Shown here: positions 35,341-44,413 of the stretch, one piece after another
Position numbering within the stretch: the first letter of the stretch is position 1
Layout of the letters: every line of letters begins with the position of its first letter
Origin: GCA-2733415 sp049614485
GTDB taxonomy: Bacteria > Bacteroidota > Bacteroidia > Flavobacteriales > Flavobacteriaceae
Length of the DNA stretch: 64,000 nucleotides
Reading direction: 5' to 3'
NCBI GenBank assembly: GCA_049614485.1
Contig: JBMZDR010000001.1
Span: 186,001 to 250,000, forward strand
The notes under the pieces: model-generated
Database searches by the model: none
Seen by the model: only the letters and a program-made list of their open reading frames with translations
What the model was told of the DNA's origin: nothing
Made by a program: the position numbers and the translations under genes

Positions 35341-36147
35341 TTATTTCTTTCTGAATTCATCTTCTTCAGTACTCGTAATACCTAAAGCTTCATAGATATA
35401 ATCAAATGTTGAAAGTAGCTGTGGTTTTCCATTAACAATAGCAACATCATGTTCAAAATGAGCAGAAGGTTTTCTGTCTCCAGTTAAAATAGTCCAACCA
35501 TCTCTAAGTTGTTCAATTTTATGAGTTCCCATATTAATCATAGGTTCTATAGCAACTACTAAGCCTTCTTTAAACTTTTTTCCTCTACCACGCTTTCCGT
35601 AGTTTGGCATTTGCGGGTCTTCATGCATTTTTTTTCCTAAACCATGTCCTACCAATTCACGTACAACACCATAGCCATGATCTTCACAGTATTTTTGAAT
35701 AGCAAAACCAACATCACCAACACGGTTGTTTTCTTTGAATTCTCTTATACCTACATATAGGCTTTCTTTGGTAACTTGTAATAGTTTTTTTGTTTCAGGA
35801 GCAACATCACCAACTTCAAATGTATAGGCATGGTCACCGTAATAGCCATTTAATATTGCGCCACAGTCTACCGACAGAATATCGCCATCTTCAATAGGGG
35901 TATTGTTTGGCATACCATGAACCACCTGTGCATTTGGTGATATACAAAGGGTGTTTGGAAAGTCATACAAACCTAAAAAACCAGGAATGGCACCAAGGTC
36001 TCTAATGTGCTCTTCTGCTAACTTATCTAAGTATAAAGTGGTAACTCCAGGTTTTATTTCAGATGCTAAAACGCCTAATGTTTTTGAAACTATTAAAGCA
36101 CTTTCTCGCATTAATTCTATTTCTTCTCTAGATTTTAATTTAATCAT
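35341..36147 (-). CDS. map: methionine aminopeptidase type I
   Basis: Removes the start methionine from new proteins. All five metal ligands are present: Asp94 (SVDCG), Asp105 (YGDHAY), His168 (VGHGLG), Glu201 (IEPMINMG) and Glu232 (FEHDVAI). The length is 268 aa, without the N-terminal extension of longer types. The start overlaps the stop of the upstream HAD gene by 8 bases (ATG within the HAD 3' end), suggesting translational coupling. The methyltransferase follows after 6 bases. Confidence 0.96.
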   Translation of the reverse strand: MIKLKSREEIELMRESALIVSKTLGVLASEIKPGVTTLYLDKLAEEHIRDLGAIPGFLGLYDFPNTLCISPNAQVVHGMPNNTPIEDGDILSVDCGAILNGYYGDHAYTFEVGDVAPETKKLLQVTKESLYVGIREFKENNRVGDVGFAIQKYCEDHGYGVVRELVGHGLGKKMHEDPQMPNYGKRGRGKKFKEGLVVAIEPMINMGTHKIEQLRDGWTILTGDRKPSAHFEHDVAIVNGKPQLLSTFDYIYEALGITSTEEDEFRKK

Positions 36148-36553
36148 TTGTAAATTTTAAAAATGAAAATATACTTTTTCGCTTCCTTTTTAAATTAGGA
36201 GCTTCTTCTTTTGTTAATTTTTGATATACTTCTCCCCAGCCAATGAAGCCTCCAATGTTTCTATCATCAATGAATAAATCAGCGGCTATTTTTCTACTTT
36301 CTTTTCCAGTGAATTCTTCATTTGGGAAACTATTATTAACTGCGTAAAATTCAATGCCGTTTTCTTTACAAAAGGCTACTGCTTCATTTAATTTTTTGCC
36401 GCATCTGTAAGTCCATAAAATTAACCGATGCCCGTCATTTTGTAAACGTTTCATGGTTTCAAACGCAAAGAGTTGCGGTTTTCCAATTTGCGGATACGCA
36501 TCAGTTACAATTGTGCCGTCAAAGTCTACCGCTATGATAAGTTTATCAGTCAT
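36140..36553 (-). CDS. HAD-superfamily hydrolase, BT0820-like
   Basis: A small HAD phosphatase-like protein of 137 aa. The nucleophile motif is VDFDGTIV (9-16), followed by LILWTYRCG (motif II-like, threonine), and a late acidic pair FIDDRNIGG near 93-101 supplying the magnesium-binding aspartates. It lacks a cap domain. The BT0820 family of Bacteroides has the same length; its substrate is unknown. It overlaps map by 8 bases and follows gpmI after 42 bases, so all four genes probably form one operon. Confidence 0.8.
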   Translation of the reverse strand: MTDKLIIAVDFDGTIVTDAYPQIGKPQLFAFETMKRLQNDGHRLILWTYRCGKKLNEAVAFCKENGIEFYAVNNSFPNEEFTGKESRKIAADLFIDDRNIGGFIGWGEVYQKLTKEEAPNLKRKRKSIFSFLKFTND

Positions 36554-36595
36554 TTATTGAGTATTGAAATTTCCGTGAAATGTACAAAATATTGT

Positions 36596-38110
36596 TTATA
36601 TCAATGGTTTTTGAGTCATTGATTCTGGTTGATTTATGCCAAGTAGTTTTAATACCGTCGGTGCAATGTCACCTAAAATACCATGTTTCACAGCAGTGAT
36701 ATCTTTGTCAATAACGATAATAGGCACCGGATTGGTGGTATGTGCAGTATTTGGACTACCATCTTGATTGAACATTTTTTCACAATTTCCATGGTCAGCA
36801 ATAACTATGGTGGTATAGTCGTTTTTTAGAGCAGCTTCAATAACTTGCTGAGTACAAATATCTGTAGCTTCACATGATTTAATAGCGGCTTCCATACTTC
36901 CTGTATGACCTACCATATCAGGATTTGCAAAATTTAAACAGATAAAATCAGTGTGTTTTTTGTTGATTTCTGGAATTATAGCTTTTGCTATGTCATGAGA
37001 ACTCATTTCTGGTTGCATATCATAGGTAGCTACTTTTGGAGATGGGCAAAGAATTCTTTTTTCATTTTCAAAAGGTTCTTCACGACCACCGTTAAAGAAA
37101 AATGTCACGTGAGGGTATTTTTCTGTTTCAGCTATTCTAATTTGAGTTTTTCCATGTTTAGATAAAACGTCCCCTAAAGTGTCTTTAATGTTTTCTTTAT
37201 TAAAAATGACATTGATGTTTTTAAATGACTCGTCATAATTAGTCATTGTGGTGTACTGCAAGTTTAATTTTTTCATGTTCTGTTCAGGAAAATCTTCTTG
37301 CGTTAACACATTTGTTAATTGGCGGCCTCTGTCAGTTCTAAAATTAAAGAAAATAACGACATCATCATCTTGTATGGTAGCTACGTTGTGTCCGTTTTCT
37401 AGGAGAACATGAGGGGTTATAAACTCGTCAGTAATGCCATTGGTATAACTTTCTGTAATGCTCTTTATGATGTTGTCAGTAGCAGTTCCTTCTCCATTAA
37501 CAAGTAGGTTGTAAGCTTTGGCAACACGTTCCCATCGCTTATCTCTATCCATTGCATAGTATCGTCCTATTACTGAAGCTAATTTTGCATTTGATTTTTT
37601 TAAACGGTCTTGTAAATTAGTAATGTGATTAATTCCTGATTTAGGGTCTACATCTCTACCGTCTGTAAACGCATGAATATACGTTTGTGTTAATCCAAAT
37701 TCATCAGCTGCAGAAATCAATCCGTTTAAATGATTGCTATGAGAATGCACACCACCATCAGATAAGAGTCCTAAAAAATGAACACTTTTATTGTTATTTT
37801 TAGCATAAGTGAACGCATCTATTAATACTTGTTCATCTTTTAAGCTGTTGTTTTTAATGGCAAGGTTAATTTTTGCTAAATCTTGATAAACAATTCTACC
37901 GGCACCTAAATTCATATGACCAACCTCGCTATTTCCCATTTGACCATCTGGTAAGCCAACATTCATACCATGGGTTAGCAGTGTTGCGTTGGGATAGTTT
38001 TGGTACAGACTATCTATGTAAGGTGTTTTAGCATGGTAAATGGCAGATGTGTTTTCATCTTCAGGAATTCCCCAACCGTCAAGTATTAAAAGAATTGTTT
38101 TTTTATTCAT
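36596..38110 (-). CDS. gpmI: 2,3-bisphosphoglycerate-independent phosphoglycerate mutase
   Basis: Interconverts 3- and 2-phosphoglycerate in glycolysis, without the bisphosphate cofactor. The metal-site Asp11 lies in LLILDGWG (7-14), the catalytic Ser61 in GNSEVGHMNLGAG (59-71), and the second metal set in NFANPDMVGHTG and IADHGNCEKM near 436-450. At 504 aa it has family length. A -7 box lies 20 bases upstream. The HAD gene follows after 42 bases. Confidence 0.96.
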   Translation of the reverse strand: MNKKTILLILDGWGIPEDENTSAIYHAKTPYIDSLYQNYPNATLLTHGMNVGLPDGQMGNSEVGHMNLGAGRIVYQDLAKINLAIKNNSLKDEQVLIDAFTYAKNNNKSVHFLGLLSDGGVHSHSNHLNGLISAADEFGLTQTYIHAFTDGRDVDPKSGINHITNLQDRLKKSNAKLASVIGRYYAMDRDKRWERVAKAYNLLVNGEGTATDNIIKSITESYTNGITDEFITPHVLLENGHNVATIQDDDVVIFFNFRTDRGRQLTNVLTQEDFPEQNMKKLNLQYTTMTNYDESFKNINVIFNKENIKDTLGDVLSKHGKTQIRIAETEKYPHVTFFFNGGREEPFENEKRILCPSPKVATYDMQPEMSSHDIAKAIIPEINKKHTDFICLNFANPDMVGHTGSMEAAIKSCEATDICTQQVIEAALKNDYTTIVIADHGNCEKMFNQDGSPNTAHTTNPVPIIVIDKDITAVKHGILGDIAPTVLKLLGINQPESMTQKPLI

Positions 38111-38130
38111 GTTGTGTTTTTAATAGTTTG

Positions 38131-38138
38131 CAAAGATA
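38131..38138 (-). promoter_or_regulatory. -7 box (TATCTTTG) for gpmI
   Basis: On the minus strand TATCTTTG lies about 20 bases before the gpmI start, giving a leader of about 16 bases. No TTG is found at the right distance. Confidence 0.5.
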
Positions 38139-38337
38139 CAAACAAATGAATTATAACGCTATATGGTTGGTTTTATCTTAACAGCTTTTAGTCTGGAAGC
38201 TATGCTTTGTAATCTGATAGCGATTTTATGAGTCTTCCTTAGAAATACATATAAATGGTTATTTGGCAGATATTACTATATATTCTTCAATTAATGATTG
38301 TTTTACAACAGGAAATATGATTTTTACATAATATTTT

Positions 38338-38367
38338 TTTGATAAACCTAATAAAATGATATATTTG
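38338..38367 (+). promoter_or_regulatory. promoter for the L,D-transpeptidase gene
   Basis: TTTG (38338-38341), 18 bases, then TATATTTG (38360-38367), 41 bases before the ATG: close to the consensus. It sits in the 298-base gap after the divergent gpmI start. The rest of that gap shows only the gpmI -7 box. Confidence 0.65.
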
Positions 38368-38408
38368 AACTCTTTGAAAAAAGAAGCAACCCCAAAACCA
38401 CCAAATAA

Positions 38409-39110
38409 ATGAAATTACGTTTTTTACCTCTATTACTTGTTTTTTTTCTCTCATCATCTTTTACTATTCCAAATCTAATTATTGAGCCTTTAAGTGTTGT
38501 TGTAGATTCTGAAGAAGATGATATTGTTACATTATATGAAAGATTTATAGATAATAATAATACAATGCCTCAGTTAATTAGTTTTACTTCTGCTGTTAGA
38601 GGGTATTTAAAACTGAAGGAAGCGGGTAAAATAAAAAATGAAACATTAACAATTATTGATTTTAGTTTATCATCTAAAGCAAAAAGATTGTGGGTGTTGG
38701 ATATGACGTCATATAAAGTGTTATTTAATACTGTTGTTGCTCACGGTAGAAATACAGGAGGAGAGTTTGCAACAAAATTTTCAAACAAAAATAATTCGAA
38801 CCAAAGCTCGTTAGGGTTTTATATTACAGATACTACATATTACGGTAAAAATGGCTTGTCGTTGTTTTTAGATGGGCAAGAAAAAGGAATAAATGATAAT
38901 GCAAGAAAACGATACGTTGTATTTCATGGTGCTGCATATGCCAACCCAGAGTTTGCAAAACGCCAAGGTAGATTAGGGCGTAGTTTAGGCTGTCCGGCAG
39001 TGCCAACCGCTTTAAACACGGCTATTGTTAAAAGAATTAAAAACAAGTCTTGTATGTTTATTTACCACCCAAACAAAGCGTACCAAAAAGCATCAAAATT
39101 AGTTGGCTAG
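38409..39110 (+). CDS. exported L,D-transpeptidase family protein
   Basis: A 233-residue protein with a signal peptide (to about residue 19, FLSSSFT). The catalytic site is GRSLGCPAVP (190-199), with Cys195 as nucleophile, and His173 lies in VVFHGAAYANP. This is the YkuD_2-type L,D-transpeptidase domain of Bacteroidetes proteins; likely roles are forming or trimming peptidoglycan cross-links or attaching proteins. It converges with a second, longer L,D-transpeptidase, overlapping it by 12 bases. A full promoter lies upstream. Confidence 0.88.
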   Translation: MKLRFLPLLLVFFLSSSFTIPNLIIEPLSVVVDSEEDDIVTLYERFIDNNNTMPQLISFTSAVRGYLKLKEAGKIKNETLTIIDFSLSSKAKRLWVLDMTSYKVLFNTVVAHGRNTGGEFATKFSNKNNSNQSSLGFYITDTTYYGKNGLSLFLDGQEKGINDNARKRYVVFHGAAYANPEFAKRQGRLGRSLGCPAVPTALNTAIVKRIKNKSCMFIYHPNKAYQKASKLVG

Positions 39111-40724
39111 TAATAGGCCTAATTCCTGATCTAATTTATAAACATCATTCAAGAAAATTGGTTCTGATTTTTTGTTGAAAATAACTGACCAGTACAGTAA
39201 ATGTACTTTTGTTTGCTTTTCAGGCAATACTCTCTTAGCCGTTTTCTTGTCAACAATACTGATGATATCATCTTCTGGCCAATCTAAGATTTCTGAAGCT
39301 AATTTATAAACGTCTTGTACTCTAACACAGCCAGAGCTTTTAGCGCGATAATTTTTACTGAATAATGATTTGCTAGGCGTATCATGCAAATACACAGAAA
39401 AATCATTTGGAAAAATTATTTTCAATCGTCCTAATGCATTGCTGTTCCCGGAAGCTTGTACATAACTATACGAAAATGGTGCTCTAGAATTCCAATTTAT
39501 TGAGTCTAAAATCATCTGTTTGCCTTGTCGGTTGAATACCGAGATGTTTTTCTTTCTTAAGTAATCAACATTTTTTGTAGCTGAAGGAATAATATCTTCT
39601 TTTTTTATTGTTGGAGGAATGTACCATTTAGGATTAAAATCAATATGTCTAACAGTTGAGCTAAATACAGGAGTCTTACGAGCTGTTTTGCCAACAACAA
39701 TATTGTGATTAACACGTTTGTTTTCTGCAATATATGTTAGTTGATATTGAGGTATGTTTACAACAATAGCAGAAGAGCCAAAATTTCTAGGAAACCAGCG
39801 CCAACGCTCTAAATTCGCTAATATACTTAGGTATTTGTCTTTATAATTACGGTTTAAAACTGCAACTGTGCTTTCGCCAATTATGGCGTCAACTTGAAGA
39901 TTGTTTTGTAATTGAAATTTTTTCAAACCCTCTTGTAGTAGCGTATCTAAAACTTTAGAATTATTTACCAAACTGTCTTCAAGGTACCCTAATTCATTTA
40001 AACGTTTCCTGATGTGAATAATCCTATCATTACTTTTATTAGGTCGGATTTTAGCTCCATAATCAATGATTGTTCTTAAGGAGTCTTTTTCTAAACGTTG
40101 TTTTGCTATTGGTAATTCCGTAATTAGTTGTTGGTATATTTTATGTTTTGGTTTGTAGCTTTCAAATGATTCTGCTAATTTAAGGTTGTTAATAGCCAAA
40201 CTCAATGTGTTATTAAACTGAAAAACATTGTCATCTAAACGCCAATCTTTATAGAGTTTCTTAGGGTCTATTTTTCCGTTCGCTAAATGGTAAGCGTAAG
40301 TTAAATATGTATCGGTAAAAAATAAGTCCAGAAAAACATTATTAGCACTTTCTAGGTTAGCCTTAGTGTTAATAGTTTCAATTTTTTGCAGGTTATAATC
40401 TTCAGGAATCAGTCCTTCTTTTGCAGCGTTTTTAATAGCAAAATAGAAAGCATTTCTATTTTTTGCTTTTTCCCAAGCAGCTTTACCGTTTCTAAGTTGG
40501 TAAAATGCGATAACAGAATCTTTGTTTTTAAGTGATATTACTGAAGAGTCAACTTTAATTTTGTGTAATTCTTCTTCCAGTAATTCATTTGAAATACTGA
40601 TGTCTAGTATTTCAATTGGTTTGCTCTTGATTATTTCACCAGTTGTTAATTCATGCTGTTTTTTACATGAAAGGCAACTTAAAAGGCAGCAAACAATACT
40701 GATATAACTTAAAATTATTTTCAA
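39099..40724 (-). CDS. YcbB-type L,D-transpeptidase (lipoprotein)
   Basis: A 541-residue peptidoglycan-acting enzyme. The lipoprotein signal ends at a Cys near residue 20 (CLSCKK). A scaffold part covers roughly 60-240, including a peptidoglycan-binding region near LNELGYLEDSLVNNSKVLD. The catalytic domain near the C-terminus carries PSKSLFSKNYRAKSSGCVRV, with the SxGCxR motif of YkuD enzymes. It resembles E. coli YcbB, which makes 3-3 cross-links. It lies 4 bases after the M48 protease gene and converges with another L,D-transpeptidase. Confidence 0.88.
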   Translation of the reverse strand: MKIILSYISIVCCLLSCLSCKKQHELTTGEIIKSKPIEILDISISNELLEEELHKIKVDSSVISLKNKDSVIAFYQLRNGKAAWEKAKNRNAFYFAIKNAAKEGLIPEDYNLQKIETINTKANLESANNVFLDLFFTDTYLTYAYHLANGKIDPKKLYKDWRLDDNVFQFNNTLSLAINNLKLAESFESYKPKHKIYQQLITELPIAKQRLEKDSLRTIIDYGAKIRPNKSNDRIIHIRKRLNELGYLEDSLVNNSKVLDTLLQEGLKKFQLQNNLQVDAIIGESTVAVLNRNYKDKYLSILANLERWRWFPRNFGSSAIVVNIPQYQLTYIAENKRVNHNIVVGKTARKTPVFSSTVRHIDFNPKWYIPPTIKKEDIIPSATKNVDYLRKKNISVFNRQGKQMILDSINWNSRAPFSYSYVQASGNSNALGRLKIIFPNDFSVYLHDTPSKSLFSKNYRAKSSGCVRVQDVYKLASEILDWPEDDIISIVDKKTAKRVLPEKQTKVHLLYWSVIFNKKSEPIFLNDVYKLDQELGLLLAN

Positions 40725-40728
40725 ATGC

Positions 40729-41493
40729 TTAGTGTTTGTATTTCTTGATAGCTTCTTTTATTTTTTCAATCCTATTTTCAGGGTCAGGGTGCGTGCTTTG
40801 AAATTCAGGTACTCTATTTGGTCCAGCAGCGTTTTTTAAAATTTTCATGACACTTATCATTTCTTCGGGGTTATAACCTGCATCAATCATAAATTTCACG
40901 CCCAACTCATCGCTTTCTAGTTCGTCATCTCTACCATTTGAAAGTAACGTTTTTTGGCCTATGCCACCAACAACGTTTCCCATATCTGCACCAACAGAAG
41001 CTCCTGTAGAAACAGTTTTCCAAAAATCAGTTTCACCTATACGTTCTGCAGAATGTTTTCCCAATACATGGCCAATTTCATGGCCTAAAACACCAGCCAG
41101 TTGGTCTTCAGATTCTAATTTATTTAACAAGGCAAATGTTATAAAACACTGTCCACCTGGTAATGCAAAAGCATTAATAGTTTGATCATCTGCTAATAAA
41201 TGAAATTCGTATTTATAAGGGGTTTCTCTGGCTAAACTTGAATTAACTAATTTTTCCCCAACCATATCAACATACGCTTGTAGGCGTTCATCAGGGTATA
41301 AGCCCCCATGTTGTTGTGCCATTTGATCTCTACTATCTAACCCTATACGTATTTCTTGGTCAGGGTTCATCGTAATAGTTTGTTTTCGTCCGGTATAAGG
41401 ATTTACTTCTTGACGGTTACATTTTTGAATGTACGCAAATGCAATAATTGCAATACCAATCAATAATCTAATTTTAAATTTACTACCTCTCAT
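40729..41493 (-). CDS. M48-family metalloprotease, envelope
   Basis: A zinc metallopeptidase of 254 aa, similar to LoiP/BepA-type envelope proteases that guard the outer membrane. The zinc site is HEIGH (138-142) with a later glutamate in the ELESDELGVKF run (190-200). It has a hydrophobic segment (9-24) and a possible lipobox near Cys25 (IQKC). The sequence NAFALPGGQCFITFALLNKL is typical of M48. The L,D-transpeptidase gene follows after 4 bases, so both are likely made together in the envelope. Confidence 0.88.
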   Translation of the reverse strand: MRGSKFKIRLLIGIAIIAFAYIQKCNRQEVNPYTGRKQTITMNPDQEIRIGLDSRDQMAQQHGGLYPDERLQAYVDMVGEKLVNSSLARETPYKYEFHLLADDQTINAFALPGGQCFITFALLNKLESEDQLAGVLGHEIGHVLGKHSAERIGETDFWKTVSTGASVGADMGNVVGGIGQKTLLSNGRDDELESDELGVKFMIDAGYNPEEMISVMKILKNAAGPNRVPEFQSTHPDPENRIEKIKEAIKKYKH

Positions 41494-41571
41494 GATGTTT
41501 TAATAAGTATTTAATATACGAAATTCTGAATTGACAATAATGTATTTGCGTTGTTATTGGTTGTAATTGCT

Positions 41572-42531
41572 TTAAAACGACTTATTTGTACGGTTAACGG
41601 TTTTATGCATTGCAAAATGAGTGCCAATTTCTGGAATTTCAAAAGCATCTCCAGATTTTTTAAATCCGAACTTGCTGTAAAAATTCACAGCATTTTCTCG
41701 TGCATTACACCAAACTAAAGTGCATTTTTTTGCTTTCAATAGTTTTTCGCCTACTTCGAGTAAAATATTTCCGAATTTTTTTCCTTGAAATGGCTGTAAA
41801 ATGGCCATCCCTCTTAATTGGTATTGTAGCTCTTCGTTAAATGAGGTGTTGGTATTTTTCATGTAGGTTACAACACCTATTAGCTCGCTATAATAAAATA
41901 AACCCAAATGATGAGTCGTTTTTAAATTATCACCTTCAAATTTACAAGTGTCAATTGGTTTGCCTTGCCGTAGTACTTGATGCCGGATCTTAAGCGTTTG
42001 AGAAGCGTTTATTTCTTTAACTTCTACTAAGTTATTTTTTGCATGAAATATTTGTGTAACGTTCCCTTCGTGAATTTTTTCTTGATAAAACTGTAAACCA
42101 GCTTTTTTAGCAACAGAAATTGAGGCTTTATTGTGCTTGTTTGCATAGGCATAAATGTTTTGAACACGTAATTTGTTAAATGCATATGAAAGCACACCTT
42201 TAGACGCTTCTGTAGCGAAGCCCTTATTCCAGTGCTTTTCAAAAATACGGTAACCAAGATCAATATAATCATCAATAGGGTGGTATTTTAAACCACACCA
42301 TCCAATAAACTCACCTTGTCGTTTTTCACAAACAGCCCATCGCCCCATATTATATGTGTCGTAGTGCGTGTAGTTTTTAATAAAACGTTCTGCTTCTGAA
42401 ATGTTTTTAAAAGGGACATCACCTGTGTATTTTAAAACATTTGAATTGCTATTTAGTTTGAATAATGCAGAAGCATCTTTTAACTGAAATTTTCTAAGGT
42501 ACAAGCGTTCAGTTTCAATGATTCGTCCCAT
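41572..42531 (-). CDS. tandem GNAT N-acetyltransferase (two domains)
   Basis: Two GNAT domains joined in one chain of 319 aa. The first (about 1-165) resembles RimJ/RimL: RLYLRKFQLKDASALFKL, GWCGLKYH, KHWNKGFATEASKGVLSYAF and AYANKHNKASISVAKKAGL. The second (about 170-319) is a different, compact GNAT type: RHQVLRQGKPIDTCKF, LRGMAILQPFQGKKFG and WCNARENAVNFYSKFGF. The substrates are unknown. Each half still has its acetyl-CoA loop, so neither is plainly decayed. A -7 box lies just upstream at 42564-42571. Confidence 0.85.
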   Translation of the reverse strand: MGRIIETERLYLRKFQLKDASALFKLNSNSNVLKYTGDVPFKNISEAERFIKNYTHYDTYNMGRWAVCEKRQGEFIGWCGLKYHPIDDYIDLGYRIFEKHWNKGFATEASKGVLSYAFNKLRVQNIYAYANKHNKASISVAKKAGLQFYQEKIHEGNVTQIFHAKNNLVEVKEINASQTLKIRHQVLRQGKPIDTCKFEGDNLKTTHHLGLFYYSELIGVVTYMKNTNTSFNEELQYQLRGMAILQPFQGKKFGNILLEVGEKLLKAKKCTLVWCNARENAVNFYSKFGFKKSGDAFEIPEIGTHFAMHKTVNRTNKSF

Positions 42532-42563
42532 AGTTCTAGAATATTTTTTTGAATTTTAGCATT

Positions 42564-42571
42564 CAAAAATA
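42564..42571 (-). promoter_or_regulatory. -7 box (TATTTTTG) for the tandem GNAT gene
   Basis: On the minus strand TATTTTTG lies about 35 bases before the start. No clear -33 element is seen. Confidence 0.4.
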
Positions 42572-42725
42572 ACATTACTAAATGAGGAAGTGAGTAGATC
42601 GTTACATTTTTTAGAAAAAAAACACAAGTAATTTAAACGGCTTACAATCTTTTAGAGGTAAATATAAATTGTATTTAGTTGACTGGTAGTTTGTTGTGAA
42701 ATAGTTTTAAAAAAATTAAAAAACA

Positions 42726-42758
42726 TTTGGTATAATGTGTTAAAACTACCTATATTTG
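42726..42758 (+). promoter_or_regulatory. promoter for tRNA-Gly
   Basis: TTTG (42726-42729), 21 bases, then TATATTTG (42751-42758), ten bases before the tRNA: a full match to the Bacteroidetes consensus. Confidence 0.75.
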
Positions 42759-42768
42759 CCAAACGCTT

Positions 42769-42841
42769 GCGAGAGTAGCTCAGCTGGTAGAGCGTCAGCC
42801 TTCCAAGCTGAATGTCGCCGGTTCGAACCCGGTCTCTCGCT
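42769..42841 (+). tRNA. tRNA-Gly, anticodon UCC
   Basis: The cloverleaf closes fully: acceptor stem GCGAGAG with CTCTCGC, D-arm GCTC with GAGC, anticodon stem TCAGC with GCTGA around loop CTTCCAA (anticodon TCC), T-arm GCCGG with CCGGT around TTCGAAC, discriminator T. The length is 73 bases and CCA is not encoded. It reads glycine codon GGA (and GGG by wobble). Confidence 0.96.
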
Positions 42842-42851
42842 CAAATAGGGC

Positions 42852-42887
42852 AAAAAAGGATCTTCTGAAAAGAAGGTCCTTTTTTTT
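42852..42887 (+). terminator. terminator after tRNA-Gly
   Basis: A stem (AAGGATCTTCT against AGAAGGTCCTT, one mismatch) closed by a GAAA loop and followed by eight T, 10 bases past the tRNA. From 42890 to 43151 I see no gene, promoter or repeat. Confidence 0.85.
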
Positions 42888-43151
42888 GTTGTATAATTAA
42901 GAATAAAGACTTTTGGCAGCGTCTGATTTTAAAGTTAACAATATACATCTGCTGAGGCTGTAAGTAAAGAGATGCCGAGTTTCAATAAAAATACACCTGT
43001 ATTGTAGTTGTTATGTTTTTAGCACAAGCAAGTAAACCCTAATTAAGCTGCTTTATAACCTTTTTTAAAATGGAATGAAAGTGATATTAAAAAATAAACT
43101 TGCACCTAAAATGTGTGGGTGAAAAACGTTGATAAATTCCATAGTGGTGTT

Positions 43152-43607
43152 TTATAAGTTCTTTTTAGTATAAGCCGCTAAAAGTGCTTGGGTTTGTTTA
43201 TTTAGTTTTCTTTTAAAAAATGAAGTACCTCCTAATAACTTTCCTTTAAACCCCATTGCTTGTGAGGCCCAGTTATGGAGATTAAAAACATCAGTATGTT
43301 TGGAAATTTTACCGTCTTTAAATTCAAACGTAGCATCTATTTTATTTAAGACGTTGTTTCCTGTAGCAGAAAATATGTAGCTAGCTTCCCAATGGGCAGA
43401 GGTTTCTGTAACTTGATTGTAGTTTAAAGAAAAATCTTTTGCTTTTGAGCATATCATACGCCACATGTTTTTTGCGGCATTTCCTTTAAGAGTGCCAAAG
43501 GCTGGATCGGTAAACTCAATGTCATCATGATATAAGGAAAGCATAGTGTCAACATCTAGTTTTTGAAAAGCTGTGTAAAATTGTTCTATAATTTCTTTTT
43601 GACGCAT
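43152..43607 (-). CDS. SnoaL/NTF2-like fold protein
   Basis: A 151-residue alpha+beta cone fold protein. EIIEQFYTAFQKLDVDTMLSLYHDDIEFTDP is the classic SnoaL-like N-terminus, and the DATFEFKDGKISKHTDVFN part fits the barrel end. Its substrate cannot be read. It lies 6 bases after the peptidase E gene, so they may share an operon. It is cytoplasmic, with no signal peptide. Confidence 0.8.
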   Translation of the reverse strand: MRQKEIIEQFYTAFQKLDVDTMLSLYHDDIEFTDPAFGTLKGNAAKNMWRMICSKAKDFSLNYNQVTETSAHWEASYIFSATGNNVLNKIDATFEFKDGKISKHTDVFNLHNWASQAMGFKGKLLGGTSFFKRKLNKQTQALLAAYTKKNL

Positions 43608-43613
43608 AAGTTA

Positions 43614-44321
43614 TTAATTAAAGCCAGAAAAATCATGCTGAGGCTTTACTTCATAAGGAGGTTTGTTGTGCTCAAAAACACGTGCGTTTAAATCGCCATT
43701 AAGTGTAATTGTGGCATCATTTACTGTTAGCCAACTTCCTTCTCGTAAACCAATAACAGGTACAGTGTTAAATTTATGAAATTCTTTAATACGTGTTTCT
43801 CTTGTTTCTCCTTTATGTGTAGAGCTTGGGTCAGGGTCTAAATAATGGGGGTTAATATTGAAAGAAACACAGCCTAAAGTTGAAAAACTAGGAGGGTAAA
43901 CAATAGGCATGTCGTTTGTTGTGTTCATAGTTAGGCCGCAAATATTACTTCCAGCGCTAGTTCCTAAATAAGGCGTGCCAGTTGTAATTATATTTTTTAG
44001 CACAGGCATGATGTTATATTTGTAAAGTTGTGAAACTAACAAAAACGTATTTCCGCCCCCAGTAAAGATGCCTTGCGCGTTTTTTAATTCGTGATTATAA
44101 TCATCACATTCATGCAGTCCTTTTACTTTGATGTTAATTGCTGCAAATGCTTTTTTGGCAATGGTTGTATATGCATCGTGAGTAATTCCACCTGGTCTAG
44201 CAAATGGGATAAAAATAATTTCTGTACAGTTGTTGAAATGTTGTTTTAAGGTTGGTAATAAATATTCAAGGTATCCACTGCCGTGTATTGTAGAAGTGCT
44301 TGCTATAATTAGTTTTTTCAT
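43614..44321 (-). CDS. pepE: dipeptidase E (alpha-aspartyl dipeptidase, S51)
   Basis: A serine peptidase that cleaves Asp-X dipeptides. The nucleophile Ser122 sits in GTSAGSN (120-126). Further motifs are FTGGGNTFLLVSQLY (86-100), ITHDAYT and an NPHYLDPDP region with a conserved histidine. The length (235 aa) fits PepE. The start MKKLIIASTSTIHGSGYLEY is typical. The SnoaL-like gene follows after 6 bases. Confidence 0.9.
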   Translation of the reverse strand: MKKLIIASTSTIHGSGYLEYLLPTLKQHFNNCTEIIFIPFARPGGITHDAYTTIAKKAFAAINIKVKGLHECDDYNHELKNAQGIFTGGGNTFLLVSQLYKYNIMPVLKNIITTGTPYLGTSAGSNICGLTMNTTNDMPIVYPPSFSTLGCVSFNINPHYLDPDPSSTHKGETRETRIKEFHKFNTVPVIGLREGSWLTVNDATITLNGDLNARVFEHNKPPYEVKPQHDFSGFN

Positions 44322-44413
44322 GTATATAAGCTAAAATAAGTATAATTGTAAATTTACGGATTATTAAGCTTTAACAAAACTTTAGATTCAAATAAAGATT
44401 TGTTTAACATAAT

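Noticed and set aside
42890..43151. Stretch after tRNA-Gly as a second RNA gene or small protein
   Set aside because: No cloverleaf, no stable hairpin beyond the tRNA terminator and no long frame.
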